The notes under the pieces were generated by a model, which made no database searches, was not told the DNA's origin, and was given only the letters and a program-made list of their open reading frames with translations. From DASYLJ01 sp964432595 (GTDB taxonomy: Bacteria; Desulfobacterota; Binatia; DP-6), in contig CAYSOF010000025.1 of NCBI GenBank assembly GCA_964432595.1, positions 1 through 64,000 on the forward strand: a DNA stretch of 64,000 bases, read 5' to 3'. Below are positions 60,353 to 64,000 of this stretch, piece by piece; the first letter of the stretch is position 1, and each line of letters opens with the position of its first letter. Both the position numbers and the translations under genes were made by a program.

Positions 60353-60415
60353 GGCGGGGTGAAGCGCGAGATCGTCCTGCTCGCGGCCGCCTTCGGGGTG
60401 ACCTTCGACCGATGA

Positions 60416-60445
60416 GGGCGAGCGCGCGATCCGCCGCGCTCGCCC
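60416..60445. terminator. Convergent-gene hairpin
   Basis: GGGCGAGCGCG and CGCGCTCGCCC form a perfect 11-bp stem with an 8-nt loop between two converging genes. No U-run is present on either strand; it probably serves both 3' ends as a Rho-type or processed hairpin. Confidence 0.5.
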
Positions 60446-60456
60446 CCACCTGATCG

Positions 60457-62679
60457 TCAGAAGAACACCGTCATCCGGCCCCGCACGCCGAACGGATCGC
60501 CCGGCGTGAAATGGATGTCCGGCGCATTGGGGCAGCGGCCGCGTCGTGCTTCGCCCTTCGTGCACGAGGTGTCGGCGAACACCGCTTCCTGCCAGTCGAC
60601 GTCGCCCATGTTGAGGAAGTCGATCCCCAGCTCGACGTTGCGCCAGCGGTACTTGGCGAACAGGTCGAAGAGCAGGTAGCCGCGCGCCGGCAGCGTGCGG
60701 TCCTCCGTCGCGGGGCGGTCGTCGAGATAGCGGACGCGCGCCGCGGCGGAGAACCCGTAGCCGAAGTCCGCGGTCAGGCCGCCGTTCATGAACAACGTCG
60801 GCGCGATCGGGATCGCCTCGCCGTTCTTGTAGCGCGGGTCGGCGTAGGAGAGGTCGTAGTCGGCGGTGAGCCAGTCGAAGATGCGGTAGCGCATCTCGAA
60901 GTCGACGCCCCAGCGGCGGGTCGGCCCCGTCGAGTCGAAGCTGCCGAACTCGTTCTGCTCGATCGTGCCGCAGTCGCCGCAGAAGACGATCTCGCTCTCG
61001 AGATCGACGAGCCACAGCGCGGCCGACACGTCGAGCTTGTCGAACTGCCGCGTGCGCGAGCCGAGCTCGTAGCCCGTCGCCTTCGCGAGCGGCGTGAAGT
61101 CCTTGTCGTCCTTCGCCTGGATGACGCCGCGCGCGTCGTTCGAATGAAAGCCGTCGCCGTAGTTCAGGTACACCTCGGTGTTCGGCTCGGGCGTGATGAT
61201 GAGGTTGGCCTTCGGCGAGATGATCGCGTCGTTCTCGTAGCCGCTCACCGGGAACGTGCCGAGGTTCACGTTGCCGCGCTTCCGTCCGCCCTGGCTCGCG
61301 GGCAGCTTGTTCTGCACGTCGAAGGTGAAGGCGTCGCCGCGGACGCCGCCCTCGAAGCGCAGCCAGTCGGTGAACGTCACCTGCTGCGTGTAGTAGCCGC
61401 TGAACGAGCTCTCCTGGACGAAGACCTTGCTCGCGGTGAAGTAGCGGTTGCGCTTCTGCTGGTTGTAGACGGCGACGTCGATGCGGTCGTTGCGCGTCTC
61501 GACGCCGACGCGGCTGAACATCGGCATGCCGAAGAGGTCGTAGCTGCGCGTGTAGCTGCCGCGCCCGCCGTACAGATAGCGGAAGTCGTTCTGCTCGATG
61601 CCGTCGCCGCGCGGGTCGAGCGTGGCGAAGGTGCCGTCGCGCAGCTCGATGTCGCCGTTCGGGTCGGGGTACAGCGAGTTCTGGAAGAACGTGAAGTTCG
61701 ACCACAGCCGCAGCTTGTAGCGACTGGCGTACGCCTGGAACGACCACGCGTCGTTCTCGGTCGGGTTGGCGTCGTAGTGCAGGTCGACGTTCTCGCGGTC
61801 GGTGCGGCCGCCCTCGCTCGGGTCGAGCGAGCCGAAGCGGTCGAGTTGGCCGTCCGAGACGAGGCGCTGCGGGATCTGGCCCGATGCGTCCCAATCGGCG
61901 GCGTAGAGCGTCGCCGAGCCCCACGCCTTCGAGGTGGGCGTCGGCTCGAACGTCGCCTTGGCGAAGAGATTGTAGCGGGCGAAGTGCTCCGGGTTCTCGA
62001 ACGGGCCGTTCGAGTAGTACGCCTGGCCGGCGAACAGCGTCTGCACGTTGCCGAATTTCGGCGACAGGCCGGCGACGTACCGCATGCGGTCGAACGAGCC
62101 GCCTTCGGCGAGCACGAAGTTTTCCGCGAACTTCTCCTTGGTGACGAGGTTCAGCGCGCCGGCGACGGCGAGGTCGCCCAGCTCGGGAAAGTACGTGCCC
62201 TTCCGCAGCTGCAGCGTCTCGACCGTCTCGGGGATGACGAAGTTGATGTCGGCGTAGCCCTGCCCGTGGCCGTGCGTGACCAGGTTCACCGGCAGCTGGT
62301 CGACGGTGACGAGGAAGTCGGTGCCGTGGTCGGCGTTGAAGCCGCGGATCAGGTACTGCGTCGCCTTGCCGCCGCCCTGGTGCTGGCGGACGATCAGACC
62401 GGGAACGTTGTTCAGGATCTCCTGCAGCGTGGTGTGGGGCCGCAGCTGGTAGGTCTCGGTGGCAATGTCGTCGGACGACGCCGCCGAGACGGGCTTCGTG
62501 TCCTGCACGACGACCTCGGGCAGCGCCGTCGTGTCGGCCGGCGGCTCGAAGGTGGTCTCCGGCTCCCCGTCCGAGACAGGCAGCTCGGGCGCCGGCTTGT
62601 TGGCGTCGTGGGCTCGCGCCGTGGCGGCCAGGCACACTGCGGCCGCCACGAGGAAGACCAGCGGTCTCTTCCGTCGCAT
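60457..62679 (-). CDS. TonB-dependent outer-membrane receptor
   Basis: Receptor of 740 residues. Signal peptide: LVFLVAAAVCLAATARA. A TonB-box-like TALPEVVVQDTK is followed by a plug (LRPHTTLQEILNNVPGLIVRQ; QYLIRGFNADHGTDFLVTVD; LVTHGHGQGYADINFV) and a 22-strand barrel ending in MTVFF (terminal Phe). One extracellular loop has a CGDC pair and another a Cys pair near the C-terminus. It lies 75 bp downstream of a His-rich exported protein on the same strand, which suggests a zinc, nickel or cobalt substrate rather than a siderophore, by inference. TonB/ExbBD are encoded 18 kb away. Confidence 0.92.
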   Translation of the reverse strand: MRRKRPLVFLVAAAVCLAATARAHDANKPAPELPVSDGEPETTFEPPADTTALPEVVVQDTKPVSAASSDDIATETYQLRPHTTLQEILNNVPGLIVRQHQGGGKATQYLIRGFNADHGTDFLVTVDQLPVNLVTHGHGQGYADINFVIPETVETLQLRKGTYFPELGDLAVAGALNLVTKEKFAENFVLAEGGSFDRMRYVAGLSPKFGNVQTLFAGQAYYSNGPFENPEHFARYNLFAKATFEPTPTSKAWGSATLYAADWDASGQIPQRLVSDGQLDRFGSLDPSEGGRTDRENVDLHYDANPTENDAWSFQAYASRYKLRLWSNFTFFQNSLYPDPNGDIELRDGTFATLDPRGDGIEQNDFRYLYGGRGSYTRSYDLFGMPMFSRVGVETRNDRIDVAVYNQQKRNRYFTASKVFVQESSFSGYYTQQVTFTDWLRFEGGVRGDAFTFDVQNKLPASQGGRKRGNVNLGTFPVSGYENDAIISPKANLIITPEPNTEVYLNYGDGFHSNDARGVIQAKDDKDFTPLAKATGYELGSRTRQFDKLDVSAALWLVDLESEIVFCGDCGTIEQNEFGSFDSTGPTRRWGVDFEMRYRIFDWLTADYDLSYADPRYKNGEAIPIAPTLFMNGGLTADFGYGFSAAARVRYLDDRPATEDRTLPARGYLLFDLFAKYRWRNVELGIDFLNMGDVDWQEAVFADTSCTKGEARRGRCPNAPDIHFTPGDPFGVRGRMTVFF

Positions 62680-62753
62680 GTCGATGTGGCTCCTCTGCCG
62701 GACGCACGACGAGGGTCGTGTCCGGGGCTGAGCGTCGTGATTCCGGAGGCGGC

Positions 62754-63179
62754 TCAGCCGAGCGGAGGGCCACGCGAGCGCGGCGCCGGACGTGACGGCG
62801 CCGGCGGCGGTCCGGCGTGGAACGCCGGAAGCCAGGCGATGCGATCGGCGCGGACGACGCGCGCCGTCGGCGTGCGGTCCACGCGGAGGAACGGGTGCTG
62901 CCAGTGCGCGTGGTCGCGGGGCGCGGACGCCGTCAGGCCGGGGCCGGACGGCGTCTCGTCGTCGTGGTGATGCGGATGATGATGCTCGTGGTCGTGATCG
63001 TCGTGACCGTGATGATGGTCGTGGTCGTCGTGGTGATGGTGCTCCGCCGGTCCCTCGACGTGGACGTGCGCGTGCTCTCCACCCTCGTGGTGATGCCGCC
63101 AGACCGTCGCGCGCGGCGCGGCGACGCCGGCGACGAAGGACGCCGCGACGAGCGGCGCGAGGCGCAGGAGTCTCCGCAT
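62754..63179 (-). CDS. Histidine-rich exported metal-binding protein
   Basis: Protein of 141 residues. Signal peptide: LLRLAPLVAASFVAGVAA. Residues ~28-75 contain about 23 histidines in HHHH, HDHH and HEHHH clusters alternating with Asp. The C-terminal half is Pro/Arg-rich and not recognised. Such stretches bind Zn, Ni or Co. Its position upstream of the receptor, with only 74 bp between them, suggests a two-gene metal-acquisition unit. No Zur box was identified. Confidence 0.78.
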   Translation of the reverse strand: MRRLLRLAPLVAASFVAGVAAPRATVWRHHHEGGEHAHVHVEGPAEHHHHDDHDHHHGHDDHDHEHHHPHHHDDETPSGPGLTASAPRDHAHWQHPFLRVDRTPTARVVRADRIAWLPAFHAGPPPAPSRPAPRSRGPPLG

Positions 63180-63220
63180 CCGTGTGATCTACGGGGAGAC
63201 GACCCCGACCGGATGTGCCG

Positions 63221-64000
<780 letters not shown>

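Overview
The window is a high-GC (roughly 70%) chromosomal segment of a Gram-negative, diderm bacterium. Supporting this are TonB/ExbBD, a TonB-dependent receptor, outer-membrane beta-barrels, SurA-like chaperones and lipoproteins. Several traits point to a deltaproteobacterial or Candidatus Binatota-like organism: Thr-rich 'STTTTTL' linkers, secreted proteins with cysteine-repeat segments, a YKxKP-type C-terminal domain, and many GTG/TTG starts in overlapping operons. The lineage is an inference and would need a marker-gene tree. I see no tRNA, rRNA, CRISPR array, prophage or insertion sequence.

Layout. 0.1-8.9 kb, plus strand: mfd, a SurA-type isomerase, a phosphomannomutase/phosphoglucomutase and uvrA, in a tightly coupled series that holds two nucleotide-excision-repair genes. 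9.0-14.6 kb: a complete ISC iron-sulfur operon (iscS-iscU-iscA-hscB-hscA, then an Rrf2/IscR-like regulator and an uncharacterised 139-residue protein). It starts at a clear promoter carrying two palindromes and ends at a good intrinsic terminator. 14.6-17.0 kb: an extended acyl-carrier-protein-like protein, a zinc-ribbon membrane protein and leucyl aminopeptidase. 17.0-24.3 kb, minus strand: NnrU-like protein with a GbsR/MarR regulator under its own palindromic operator, then CCA-adding enzyme family protein, a zinc alcohol dehydrogenase, a parvulin lipoprotein, VanZ, a small protein and a VKOR-DsbA fusion. 24.4-29.1 kb, minus strand: a DUF1302-like outer-membrane protein, a secreted protein with about 28 cysteines, and a DsbA-like lipoprotein. 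29.2-32.6 kb: an exported protein, a PadR regulator and a GT39-like membrane glycosyltransferase.

32.9-39.5 kb: a long Lhr helicase translationally coupled to a ThiXYZ/NMT1-type ABC importer; the ATPase-permease junction carries a duplicated ATGA coupling unit. 39.6-44.6 kb: a small exported protein, a LuxR-type regulator, an MFS_3 exporter whose conserved N-terminus lacks a normal start codon, a four-repeat proline-rich secreted peptide, and tonB-exbD-exbB. 44.6-50.2 kb: a 402-bp divergent regulatory region containing an excellent sigma-54 promoter with an upstream inverted repeat. It drives a nitrate/cyanate-type ABC importer (Tat-exported binding protein, permease, two ATPases) joined by overlapping codons to its own AlgE-like porin, which suggests nitrogen-regulated uptake across both membranes.

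50.3-59.6 kb: one 3117-codon gene for a secreted mosaic protein (transglutaminase fold without the catalytic Cys, Ig/NEW3-like repeats, FG-GAP propeller, Thr-rich linker, two YKxKP-type repeats). It is preceded by a second sigma-54-like promoter and followed by a strong hairpin. 59.8-60.4 kb: a 26-codon cistron overlapping a nucleotidyltransferase whose DxD is DxN and which may be truncated. 60.4-63.2 kb, minus strand: a TonB-dependent receptor behind a His-rich exported protein, a likely metal-uptake pair. 63.2-64.0 kb: a deoxyhypusine-synthase-family gene cut by the window end.
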